64,000 nucleotides of DNA from an uncultured Alphaproteobacteria bacterium (GTDB lineage: Bacteria; Pseudomonadota; Alphaproteobacteria; RF32; CAG-239): NCBI GenBank assembly GCA_910577205.1, contig CAJTMA010000006.1, positions 1 through 64,000 of the forward strand. The letters are read 5' to 3'. A model generated the notes under the pieces. That model made no database searches and had not been told where the DNA came from. It was given only the letters and a program-made list of their open reading frames with translations. This document shows, one piece after another, positions 18,513 through 25,378 of this stretch. Numbering within the stretch: the stretch's first letter is position 1; each line of letters begins with the position of its first letter. The position numbers and the translations under genes are program-made.

Positions 18513-19310
18513 ATGAATTTTATTGATTTGGGTTTAAGCAGCAAAACCGTGCAGGCTATTGACGAGTTTGGCATTACCGAGCCAACAACCGTGCAGGCTG
18601 ATGTCATCCCTTCCATTTTGCAAGGCAAAGATGTCTTTACGATTGCGCCGGCAGGCTGCGGCAAAACAACTTCTTATGTTTTTCCGTTGCTGGATGTTAT
18701 TTCCGGTGCTGACGGAAAACAAAAAAATATCCTGATTATTACGCCGGATTCCGAGCAGTCGGTTGTTGTTTCTGACAGAATGGCCATCTTCAACAAATAT
18801 CATGAAATTAATGAAGCGACCATCAAAGACAAGGCTGAAGATATTGATAACGAAGCCAACGTCATTATCGGTTCTCCCGAGCTTTTGGTTGAACTGGTTA
18901 ACGAAGAAAAACTCGACTTAGCCAAAACCAATATTTTAGTAGTGGATGATATTAATCTCATCAAAAAGAAAAAACAGCTGAACAATCTGGAAAAAATTCT
19001 GGATTTATTGCCAGCCGATAAACAAAATATTGTCTATACCAACCGCCGCTCCAAAGAAACTCAAGGCATTTTAGATAAGATTTTGAAAGCGCCGGAAGAA
19101 ATCAAAGTTGACAAGGCAAAAGAACAGGAAGCCGAACTGACGGCTAAAAATCCTGCACAGGAAACTGCCGCTCCCAAACAAAACAATCACCGTTGCAAAC
19201 AGCCGGTTAAAGACAGCGAAGCTTTGGAACTGGTGAAAAAATATGACTCGTTCAACGGCAAGACGCCATCTTTCCTGATAAATAAAGGCATCATAGTTAA
19301 TATCGATTAA
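18513..19310 (+). CDS. Degenerate single-domain DEAD-box-like protein
   Basis: The protein has 265 residues from the ATG at 18513. The N-terminus has a canonical DEAD-box Q motif (NFIDLGLSSKTVQAIDEFG, TEPTTVQADVIP) and a good Walker A (APAGCGKTTSYVFPLL). Downstream motifs are eroded: the PTREL position reads TPDSEQS, the DEAD box reads VVDDINLI, and the SAT motif is TNR. There is no second RecA domain. After residue 205 the sequence is Lys/Glu/Ala-rich low complexity and then a short tail. It probably binds ATP or RNA rather than unwinding, or regulates a true helicase; both are inference. The frame is intact, so it is not an obvious pseudogene. It ends at the terminator of HTH cassette copy A. 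Confidence 0.8.
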   Translation: MNFIDLGLSSKTVQAIDEFGITEPTTVQADVIPSILQGKDVFTIAPAGCGKTTSYVFPLLDVISGADGKQKNILIITPDSEQSVVVSDRMAIFNKYHEINEATIKDKAEDIDNEANVIIGSPELLVELVNEEKLDLAKTNILVVDDINLIKKKKQLNNLEKILDLLPADKQNIVYTNRRSKETQGILDKILKAPEEIKVDKAKEQEAELTAKNPAQETAAPKQNNHRCKQPVKDSEALELVKKYDSFNGKTPSFLINKGIIVNID

Positions 19311-19312
19311 AA

Positions 19313-19340
19313 AAGTCCCCTTGCTTTGGCAAGGGGACTT
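19313..19340. terminator. Bidirectional terminator at end of HTH cassette copy A
   Basis: The perfect 11-bp stem AAGTCCCCTTG/CAAGGGGACTT (19313-19323, 19330-19340) lies between the convergent DEAD-box-like gene and the HTH gene. It is a close relative of the AAGCCCCTTGC hairpins bounding cassette copy B, with one stem pair changed on both sides (A-T for G-C at the third inner position). Confidence 0.8.
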
Positions 19341-19344
19341 TTAT

Positions 19345-19590
19345 TTAGGAAATATCTTCGAGTTCTATCTTGATTTTGCAGTTGTAAAACCCGGCCAGAT
19401 AACTGAGCATACCCCAGTGAACATAGGCCTTGCCGCTTTCCACTTGGTCAAAGTAATGCGGCGAAACACTGACTTTCATCGCCAATTCGTCGAGCGTCAT
19501 CTTTTGCGATAGCCGCCGCTCATAAAACTGCCGCCCTAAATGGGCAAAAGTTTCCTGATTATTTTTTCTGATTTGTTTTTTGGTTAACAT
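19345..19590 (-). CDS. Small helix-turn-helix protein (cassette copy A)
   Basis: The protein has 81 residues starting MLTKKQIRKNNQ. The start is taken at the ATG preceded by GGAGTTGGAA; an ATG four codons upstream lacks a ribosome site. The middle (MTLDELAMKVSVSPHYFDQVE) is a typical HTH_3/Xre-like helix-turn-helix, and ESGKAYVHWGMLSYLAGFY follows the usual DNA-binding helix context. It is nearly identical to the protein at 53524-53769. The nucleotide differences are almost all synonymous, so the protein is under purifying selection. It is preceded by the 290-bp hairpin block. Possible roles are regulation of the block or of the cassette itself; unproven. Confidence 0.85.
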   Translation of the reverse strand: MLTKKQIRKNNQETFAHLGRQFYERRLSQKMTLDELAMKVSVSPHYFDQVESGKAYVHWGMLSYLAGFYNCKIKIELEDIS

Positions 19591-19602
19591 TTCCAACTCC
19601 AT

Positions 19603-19895
19603 TTTTGTTTTTTAATAAACCCCACTTAATCTCCCCTTAAATTAAGGGGAGAAAGTCATGTTGCTCAGCAACATGACCAGAGGGGTTTTATAAGTTAAAC
19701 AAAACCTGCCTTTAGCTTCCTAAAGGCAGGGGAGTTCGAAACTGTAACAGAACAGTCCGGGTTATTCGCGCATAGCCTTATCTCCCCGGCTCCCCTCAAA
19801 AGGAGTCGTTCTTTTCTGTTAGGAGTTTCGATACTCCACAATCCGTCTCCGGACTGCGAGAATGATTGTAAGGCAAAATAGTTAATTTGCAATGA
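19603..19895 (-). repeat. Structured hairpin block of HTH cassette, copy A
   Basis: This stretch of about 290 bp directly upstream of the HTH gene is about 90% identical to 53225-53511. It contains, read on the plus strand, a three-way-junction-like part: outer arms AACCCC/GGGGTT, with inner palindromes CTCCCCTTAA/TTAAGGGGAG and GTCATGTTGCT/AGCAACATGAC. Next comes the 11-bp hairpin CCTGCCTTTAG/CTAAAGGCAGG with loop CTTC. The core has CGAAACT (19737-19743) paired with AGTTTCG (19824-19830) and AACAG (19746-19750) with CTGTT (19816-19820). CAGTCCGG (19753-19760) can pair with CCGGACTG (19849-19856), which would be a pseudoknot. It is non-coding as far as I can see. Confidence 0.8.
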
Positions 19896-19909
19896 AAAAA
19901 AGCCTTACC

Positions 19910-19975
19910 CGGCGGGGTATTGGTCTTATTTCAGTTGCCGAGATTACTTCGTCACGCGTTTCTTGTGAGGACTGT
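19910..19975. repeat. Remnant of dispersed palindromic repeat
   Basis: The plus-strand bases GAGATTACTTCGTC are the reverse complement of the GACGAAGTAATCTC arm of the palindromic repeat at 55728-55809. Only one arm is present here, next to the outer end of HTH cassette copy A, so this looks like a truncated copy of the same dispersed repeat. Confidence 0.45.
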
Positions 19976-19985
19976 TCTGTAAAAA

Positions 19986-20006
19986 AATCTCCGGCTTGCG
20001 GAGATT
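19986..20006 (-). terminator. Terminator after the mini-lipoprotein gene
   Basis: The perfect stem AATCTCCG/CGGAGATT (19986-19993, 19999-20006) on the minus strand is followed by a run of seven T. It lies 16 bp after the mini-lipoprotein stop. Confidence 0.75.
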
Positions 20007-20021
20007 CTTAAAAGGGTGTCC

Positions 20022-20183
20022 CTACCAAGGAATATCTGTTCCCTGAATACATTTTCGGCTATCCTGCCGGCAGGTTTCCGTACGATTTAAATCATGCATG
20101 GCATGGCGTTTTTCATTAAATTTTCCGGCTTCGACACAAGCCGTCAACAGACATACCGCAACAAAGATTAAAACTTTTTTCAT
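20022..20183 (-). CDS. Small lipoprotein, 53 residues
   Basis: This 53-residue ORF starts MKKVLIFVAVCLLTACVEAG. The basic N-terminus, hydrophobic stretch and LTAC lipobox (Cys16) mark a lipoprotein signal peptide, so the mature protein is only about 38 residues. It contains two further cysteines in TCRQDSRKC. It has an AAGGAAAT ribosome site, lies 12 bp after the membrane-protein gene at 20196-20630, and ends before a strong terminator. Family unknown; the layout resembles small entericidin-like lipoproteins, but I do not see the diagnostic motif. Confidence 0.7.
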   Translation of the reverse strand: MKKVLIFVAVCLLTACVEAGKFNEKRHAMHDLNRTETCRQDSRKCIQGTDIPW

Positions 20184-20195
20184 TTTAATTTCCTT

Positions 20196-20630
20196 TTAGA
20201 AAAAAGAACGGAGGCAGAGATAAACTACCAGAATAATCACCAACCGGGCAATCCGGCTCAGCCACGGGCTGCGTTCATAACGCGCGCCGCTCCGCCAAAC
20301 GGCAAACACCATTGAGATATTATAAGCAATAAACAGACATAAGCTGGTCAGGTAGCAAACCGTATAAACCACTATTGAGGTATCCATCTTCAACGGATTA
20401 AAATAAGCCGTAAAATACTTGTATATGCTTATCCCCCCCAAGAGCGGCGCTAACAGCGCGCCAAACATTTTTACAATCAGCAATCCGGCAAGGATGCCGA
20501 AGATGCCAAACTTCCAAAAGGTTTCTTTGAGGCCGAACTCGCCGGCTATAAGTTTTTTATACATATAAAATTCCGCTCTTAGGTAAAGTTTTCCTAAACC
20601 GATATTGCGCTTTTTTTTGCGCTGCCGCAA
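20196..20630 (-). CDS. Small integral membrane protein
   Basis: The protein has up to 144 residues with three or four hydrophobic segments (around residues 42-68, 88-112 and 128-142). The 22 residues before an internal Met (MYKKLIAGEFGLKETFWKFG) are very basic. That Met, at about 20564, has GAGCGGA upstream and could be the true start (122 residues). No known family is recognised. It lies 17 bp after sdaA and 12 bp before the mini-lipoprotein, at the end of the sdaA operon. Confidence 0.6.
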   Translation of the reverse strand: MRQRKKKRNIGLGKLYLRAEFYMYKKLIAGEFGLKETFWKFGIFGILAGLLIVKMFGALLAPLLGGISIYKYFTAYFNPLKMDTSIVVYTVCYLTSLCLFIAYNISMVFAVWRSGARYERSPWLSRIARLVIILVVYLCLRSFF

Positions 20631-20647
20631 GTTAATTATGCAAGTTT

Positions 20648-22030
20648 TTAGCAGTTGGCAACATTTACGGCTAAACCGCCCAATGATGTTTCCTTATACT
20701 TGTTATGCATATCGCGCCCTGTATCAAACATGGTTTTAATCACGCTGTCTAATGAAACAACGTGCTGCCCCGTGCCACGCAGTGCCAGACGCGCAGAATT
20801 TACCGCTTTTATCGCCCCCATAGCATTGCGTTCAATACAAGGGACTTGCACCAAGCCGCTCAAAGGATCGCAGGTCAGCCCCAAATTGTGTTCCATGGCG
20901 ATTTCAGCAGCATTTTCTATTTGTTTGTTACTGCCGCCCATTGCCGCAACCAAACCGGCGGCAGCCATAGAACAAGCTACGCCGACTTCGCCCTGGCAGC
21001 CGACTTCTGCTCCGGAAATTGAAGCATTTGTCCGATACAGGCTGCAAATGGCGGAAGCTGTCAATAAAAAGATTTTAATTCCTTCCGCAACTGAATACGG
21101 CGAGCGCACATGGGCAAAGCGTTCATAATAGCGCATAACGGCAGGAATAATGCCGGCAGACCCCATGGTTGGCGCGGTAACGACTTGCCCGCCGCAAGCA
21201 TTTTCCTCAGCAACGGCAAAACCCCACAGATTAATCCAATCAATCATATCCAGCGGGTCAAACTCATTATGCAGGAATTTTTCCTCAAGCCGCTGATACA
21301 GCTTGCTGGCGCGGCGCTCGATATTGAGGCCGCCGGGCAGCACGCCGCGGGCTTTGATTCCGCGCTCTAACGAGTTTTGCATAACGCGGTTAATTTTCTC
21401 AATGCCGGCACTAACCTCCTCTGCCGGACGCAACGCAGCTTCATTGGCAAAAACCAAGTCGGCAATCGACAGGTTATGCTCCGCACACAAAGCCATCAGC
21501 TGCTGGCAGCTGTTAAAGTCATATGGCACATTGTAGGGGTCGCGCTCACAGCGGGCAGCCATTTCATCCTGACGGGCAACCGTGCCGCCGCCAACTGAAA
21601 AGTAAACTTCATTTGACAGCAGGTTTCCTTCGGCATCAAAAGCTTTGAAGCGCATTCCGTTGGAATGTTCCGGCAGAAAAATTTCTTTTTCAAAAATAAC
21701 ATTCTTATCCAAATCAAAGGGAATAGCGCGCTCCTGCCCGAGGTGGAGCATTTTATCTTTCTCCACGGCATTGACATAAGGCACTTCCGGGTCAATGGCT
21801 TCGGCCTCAAGCCCCATTAACCCGTAAACAATCGCTTTAACCGTGCCATGCCCAAAGCCGGTTAAGGCCAGAGAGCCATAGAGGACAACATCTATTTTAG
21901 CAACTTTTTCAAACAAGTTTTGCTCATGCAGGCTGTCTAACCAGCGCTTGGCGGCACGCATCGGGCCAACAGTATGCGAACTTGACGGGCCGACCCCAAT
22001 CGAAAAAATCTCAAAAAAGCTGTAGTACAT
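20648..22030 (-). CDS. sdaA: L-serine ammonia-lyase, iron-sulfur dependent
   Basis: This enzyme deaminates L-serine to pyruvate and ammonia using a 4Fe-4S cluster. It has 460 residues, fused alpha-beta single-chain type. The N-terminus SIGVGPSSSHTVGPMRAA is the serine/cluster-binding signature. Cluster cysteines and loops are visible in ENACGGQVVTAPTMGSAG, ISGAEVGCQGEVGVACSMA and LTCDPLSGLVQVPCIERN. It lies 2 bp after the M49-like peptidase gene, so serine catabolism is tied to peptide degradation in one operon. This suggests amino-acid use as a carbon source. Confidence 0.96.
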   Translation of the reverse strand: MYYSFFEIFSIGVGPSSSHTVGPMRAAKRWLDSLHEQNLFEKVAKIDVVLYGSLALTGFGHGTVKAIVYGLMGLEAEAIDPEVPYVNAVEKDKMLHLGQERAIPFDLDKNVIFEKEIFLPEHSNGMRFKAFDAEGNLLSNEVYFSVGGGTVARQDEMAARCERDPYNVPYDFNSCQQLMALCAEHNLSIADLVFANEAALRPAEEVSAGIEKINRVMQNSLERGIKARGVLPGGLNIERRASKLYQRLEEKFLHNEFDPLDMIDWINLWGFAVAEENACGGQVVTAPTMGSAGIIPAVMRYYERFAHVRSPYSVAEGIKIFLLTASAICSLYRTNASISGAEVGCQGEVGVACSMAAAGLVAAMGGSNKQIENAAEIAMEHNLGLTCDPLSGLVQVPCIERNAMGAIKAVNSARLALRGTGQHVVSLDSVIKTMFDTGRDMHNKYKETSLGGLAVNVANC

Positions 22031-22032
22031 TT

Positions 22033-23748
22033 CTAAAAATTATCCTCAATCCAGATGTAGTTTTTGACACCCAGTTCATTTTGAACTTTGGCAATATATT
22101 GGGATTCTTTACCCCATTTGGTATATTTATCAATAAAAGCTTTTGCTTTTTCCGATGATTTTGACAACTGGACTTCGATTGTTTCTTGCAGCATGGCGTA
22201 AATCACATCATGGAATTTATCAAAATTAATATGCAGCTTATGTTCATCATCGAACCAGAAAGCGCCGTTATCATGCAGGAAATTGAAATGTATCAATTCG
22301 CCAACGCGATGCGCTTCCAGAGGCTGAGCTTTCAAAAACAGCCGGTAAGCAACCCAGGTCGTATAAATCTTTTTCAGGGTTTCTTCATCAATCACCCCGG
22401 CTTTGACATATTCCGGCATAAAAGCAATCGAAACAACGTCTGCTTTTTCTTCTTCGACAGTGCTTTTATGCAGCCCCATGGCACGTTGGTAATCATTATC
22501 CGGCCCAAGAGAGTGGCCGTTTTCATGCCCGATAACAAACAGGTGGTCAGCTTCCAAGTCAAAATATTTATGCAATTCCGGCGCAACCAAACGTTCCAAT
22601 AATTTCTGATTGCGTTCAGGATCACCACTCATGCGCACCTGACGGTGATAAGCATTACGGCGGCCGCCGCCGGTTTTTATCGCCAGCTTATCATTGTTCG
22701 GCAGGTTTTGCGCTGTGGTTATTGCGCCGCGACACTGGGCATAGTCGCCAGTCAAAGCCACCACATCAACATCAACCATGGTCTGTTTTAATTCGCCCGC
22801 GTCAGAAACCGACTGATGATAGCTGTCAGCATAGGGCATCAATTTTGCCAGTTCAGGCATATGTTCTTTGAATTTTAAAATCAAATCCGTGCCCTGTTTA
22901 TTGATAATACCGACACGAACACCCAGCATATCCTTCGGATTAACTTCAATATTATGTTTATTTAACAAATCCATTAACTGAGGGTTATCATAGACTGTCG
23001 GGGTCAGCTCATCGTCATAACTTTCCCGTCCCAAAGTGAACTCCAGCTGGTTGTTGTTTTGTAAAACAGCCCAATGCTTGTCTGCCAGCATATCCATGTC
23101 TTCATTATTTTGCAGCAAAGCCTGAGCCTGCCAGCCGAGGTAATCCTTAAAATCCTCATCAGTGGTATAATGCGCGGCGACTTCAATTTCGTTAGCCGCA
23201 CGGGAAAACGCGTCTTTGAAGTATTCGGTGTAGTCAACGGCTTTCAAATCATTCCCATCGCGGCGCACCATTGTACGGACGCTCAGAATTTTTTTGACAG
23301 CCTCAATTTTGCCTTCGTTAATCATTCGCTGTAAAATGTTATGAAATTCTTCCACGCCCAGGTCAGAAGGATAGAAATTGCGGCCTTTCGCCCCTTTGAT
23401 TCCCTTAAAGATTTCCACGGGTTCTAAGTCAAGCCCGTTATGGCCTTCGACACCATGAAACGAAGTGAACAATTTAAGCGCTTTAGCAGCGTGAGTATTG
23501 GTCTGAGCGGCTTCTTCCAAAGCTTTTTTCATCGGCAGGTTCATCTCATGATCCTGCTCCATGGCAACTTCATCAAAAATTTTGGCGGCAGCAACGAGGT
23601 GTTGAAGAGCCTTTTTGTTGCCTTCGGTCAAATTTTTGTAACCGGCAAAGTCTTTAGACACCAGTTCAACCTTGCGCATTTTATTGTTAATAATGTCATC
23701 CAGTTGTTCTTCACTCAAATTCAGTTCATATCCGTTAATTTTCATCAC
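22033..23748 (-). CDS. M49-like (dipeptidyl-peptidase III related) zinc metallopeptidase
   Basis: The protein has 571 residues. A zinc-binding helix VIGHENGHSLGP (HExxH form, about residues 410-421) is followed by EEEKADVVSIAF, resembling the second zinc motif (EE-x-x-A-D/E) of family M49. The stretch NLPNNDKLAIKTGGGRRNAYHRQ also resembles that family. M49 enzymes release dipeptides from peptide N-termini. It is shorter than eukaryotic DPP III (about 730 residues) and has HENGH where classical enzymes carry the six-residue HELLGH form. It overlaps the AmmeMemo gene by 14 nt and abuts sdaA, giving a peptide/amino-acid catabolic operon. Subfamily is uncertain. Confidence 0.72.
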   Translation of the reverse strand: MMKINGYELNLSEEQLDDIINNKMRKVELVSKDFAGYKNLTEGNKKALQHLVAAAKIFDEVAMEQDHEMNLPMKKALEEAAQTNTHAAKALKLFTSFHGVEGHNGLDLEPVEIFKGIKGAKGRNFYPSDLGVEEFHNILQRMINEGKIEAVKKILSVRTMVRRDGNDLKAVDYTEYFKDAFSRAANEIEVAAHYTTDEDFKDYLGWQAQALLQNNEDMDMLADKHWAVLQNNNQLEFTLGRESYDDELTPTVYDNPQLMDLLNKHNIEVNPKDMLGVRVGIINKQGTDLILKFKEHMPELAKLMPYADSYHQSVSDAGELKQTMVDVDVVALTGDYAQCRGAITTAQNLPNNDKLAIKTGGGRRNAYHRQVRMSGDPERNQKLLERLVAPELHKYFDLEADHLFVIGHENGHSLGPDNDYQRAMGLHKSTVEEEKADVVSIAFMPEYVKAGVIDEETLKKIYTTWVAYRLFLKAQPLEAHRVGELIHFNFLHDNGAFWFDDEHKLHINFDKFHDVIYAMLQETIEVQLSKSSEKAKAFIDKYTKWGKESQYIAKVQNELGVKNYIWIEDNF

Positions 23749-25315
23749 TCATTATCTCCACTGTTCTAAAACGATAAACTTTAATATTATCTGACCAAAA
23801 ACTGGGGTTCATTCCCGCTTTAATCTTTAAATTTTTCATAAAATCGGCTTTGTCCGGCAACTCTGCCCAGACAGAGGGCAAAAATAATCCCTGGCGGTCG
23901 CCGTCGCGAATAATGACACCGTCTACACCGGGCTGTATTCGGTTCATTAAATCCGCTTCATTATGGTAATGTATGGGTTCAAGACCGGTCAAAAGCGAAA
24001 CGGAATAGCTCAGGCTGGGGAGTTCGGCTTCGCTTAACGGCTCGAAACGGTTATCTTCCATGGCAGCACGATAAGCATTGTCGGCAATATCATGGGCTAT
24101 GGCGATATGCGGCATAATCGTTCCGATACAGCCGCGCAAATCGCCATTTTTCTTCAAAGTAACAAAGGAAGCCCCTTTATTAAAAAGGTCGTCAGGGTAG
24201 TCTTTGCGCGCCGGGGAAAAATGCTTATGTTCAGCGACAGCTTCCCTTAATGTCCGGGAAACAATTTGCCGTATTTCACCTTTATAGGTTTCCGCAAAAA
24301 GGCGCAGGTTTTCTGTTTCCCTTTCCAGGGCTGAACGCTGCGTATCCTGATGCGGATTTGCTTCGCCGGAAAAACTCCATGCCCCATAACCAACAACGCG
24401 CTCTTTATCTCCGGCGGTATCCCCGGAGTTAACCAGTTCCAGCATTTCCGGGCGAAGGGATTGTTTGCCGGCAAGCAGTAATGCCGTATTTATCCCTGCT
24501 GCGCCGCATGACATATGATTTTCAATTTCCGGCTGTTTGCCGGCTACCATTTCTGCTGTTTTTGTATCCAATTCTTTGGCTGTTTCATAGTCTTCATAAT
24601 GCGACAAGTCAGCCGAAACCACCAGCAGAGTATCCGGCTGGCGCAACAAAGGTTCAAGCGCGACAGACAATTCCTGCGGAGAGGCATCACCATAAACAAC
24701 GGGAATTATTTTGAATTTTTTTAATACTTTCTGCAAAAAAGGCAGCTGCACCTCCAGGCTGTGTTCATTTTTATGCGCCAGATCAAAAAACTTAAATCCG
24801 GGTTGGCTGGTCAAAGCAGCGGACAATTCCTTATTTACCTGCACTGCTCCCAGCGGCGTCACAAAATAGTCAGTTTTAGGCAAAGCCGCTCCTTTAAAGG
24901 CAACATGGTGCGACGGCCCTAATAAAATGACATTTTTTATTTTTCCGGCATATTTAGCCAGCCGCCCGTAAGCTTTCGCGGCGGTTGCTGCTGAATAGAT
25001 ATAGCCGGCATGAGGCACGATAAGGATACGCGGCTGATATTCTGACAGAGAACCGGCTTTAGACAGATAGTGGGCTACCTCGCTGTCAAGGCGGGTTTTG
25101 TCTTCCGAATAAAAAATCCCGGCAACCGCCGGATTACGGTATTGAGCCAATTCATCCTCCTTGGGGCGGTAATCGGTTATCAATTGCGAATTAGACGAGA
25201 TATGCGCATCCAGGCTGCAATAGTTCAGCCACAGCACGGCAATTGCCGCCAACGCTATTAAAATATAGTTCGTCAGCTTTTTATAATCAATGTCGGATTT
25301 GTCTTTCATCGGCAC
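23735..25315 (-). CDS. AmmeMemoRadiSam system B-A fusion (MEMO1-like + AMMECR1)
   Basis: The protein has 526 residues. An N-terminal transmembrane anchor (NYILIALAAIAVLWLNYCS, about residues 14-32) is followed by a MEMO1-like domain (residues 55-325) with PAVAGIFYS, IVPHAGYIYS, LLGPSHHVAF, HKNEHSLEVQLPFL and VVSADLSHYEDY, the metal-site histidines of the family. The C-terminal AMMECR1 domain (residues 335-520) has FVTLKKNGDLRGCIGTI. These two modules are usually separate genes, A and B, beside a radical-SAM gene. Here they are fused and no radical-SAM partner is in the window. The substrate of the system is not established. It is the first gene of the M49-sdaA operon. Confidence 0.85.
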   Translation of the reverse strand: MPMKDKSDIDYKKLTNYILIALAAIAVLWLNYCSLDAHISSNSQLITDYRPKEDELAQYRNPAVAGIFYSEDKTRLDSEVAHYLSKAGSLSEYQPRILIVPHAGYIYSAATAAKAYGRLAKYAGKIKNVILLGPSHHVAFKGAALPKTDYFVTPLGAVQVNKELSAALTSQPGFKFFDLAHKNEHSLEVQLPFLQKVLKKFKIIPVVYGDASPQELSVALEPLLRQPDTLLVVSADLSHYEDYETAKELDTKTAEMVAGKQPEIENHMSCGAAGINTALLLAGKQSLRPEMLELVNSGDTAGDKERVVGYGAWSFSGEANPHQDTQRSALERETENLRLFAETYKGEIRQIVSRTLREAVAEHKHFSPARKDYPDDLFNKGASFVTLKKNGDLRGCIGTIMPHIAIAHDIADNAYRAAMEDNRFEPLSEAELPSLSYSVSLLTGLEPIHYHNEADLMNRIQPGVDGVIIRDGDRQGLFLPSVWAELPDKADFMKNLKIKAGMNPSFWSDNIKVYRFRTVEIMSDEN

Positions 25316-25378
25316 AACCTCTCCCTTACCGGATTTTATTGCCAGAATAAGGGAGAGTCATTTAATTTTTTGCTAATA

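Noticed and set aside
19737..19856. Interpretation as a tRNA-like, tmRNA or RNase P RNA
   Set aside because: The GTTCGAAAC piece looks like a T-loop, but no acceptor or anticodon arm, and no RNase P or tmRNA core motifs, could be arranged around it.
19695..19892. Short minus-strand frames within the hairpin block
   Set aside because: Their translation changes between copies A and B at base-paired positions, whereas the helices are preserved, so structure and not coding is selected.
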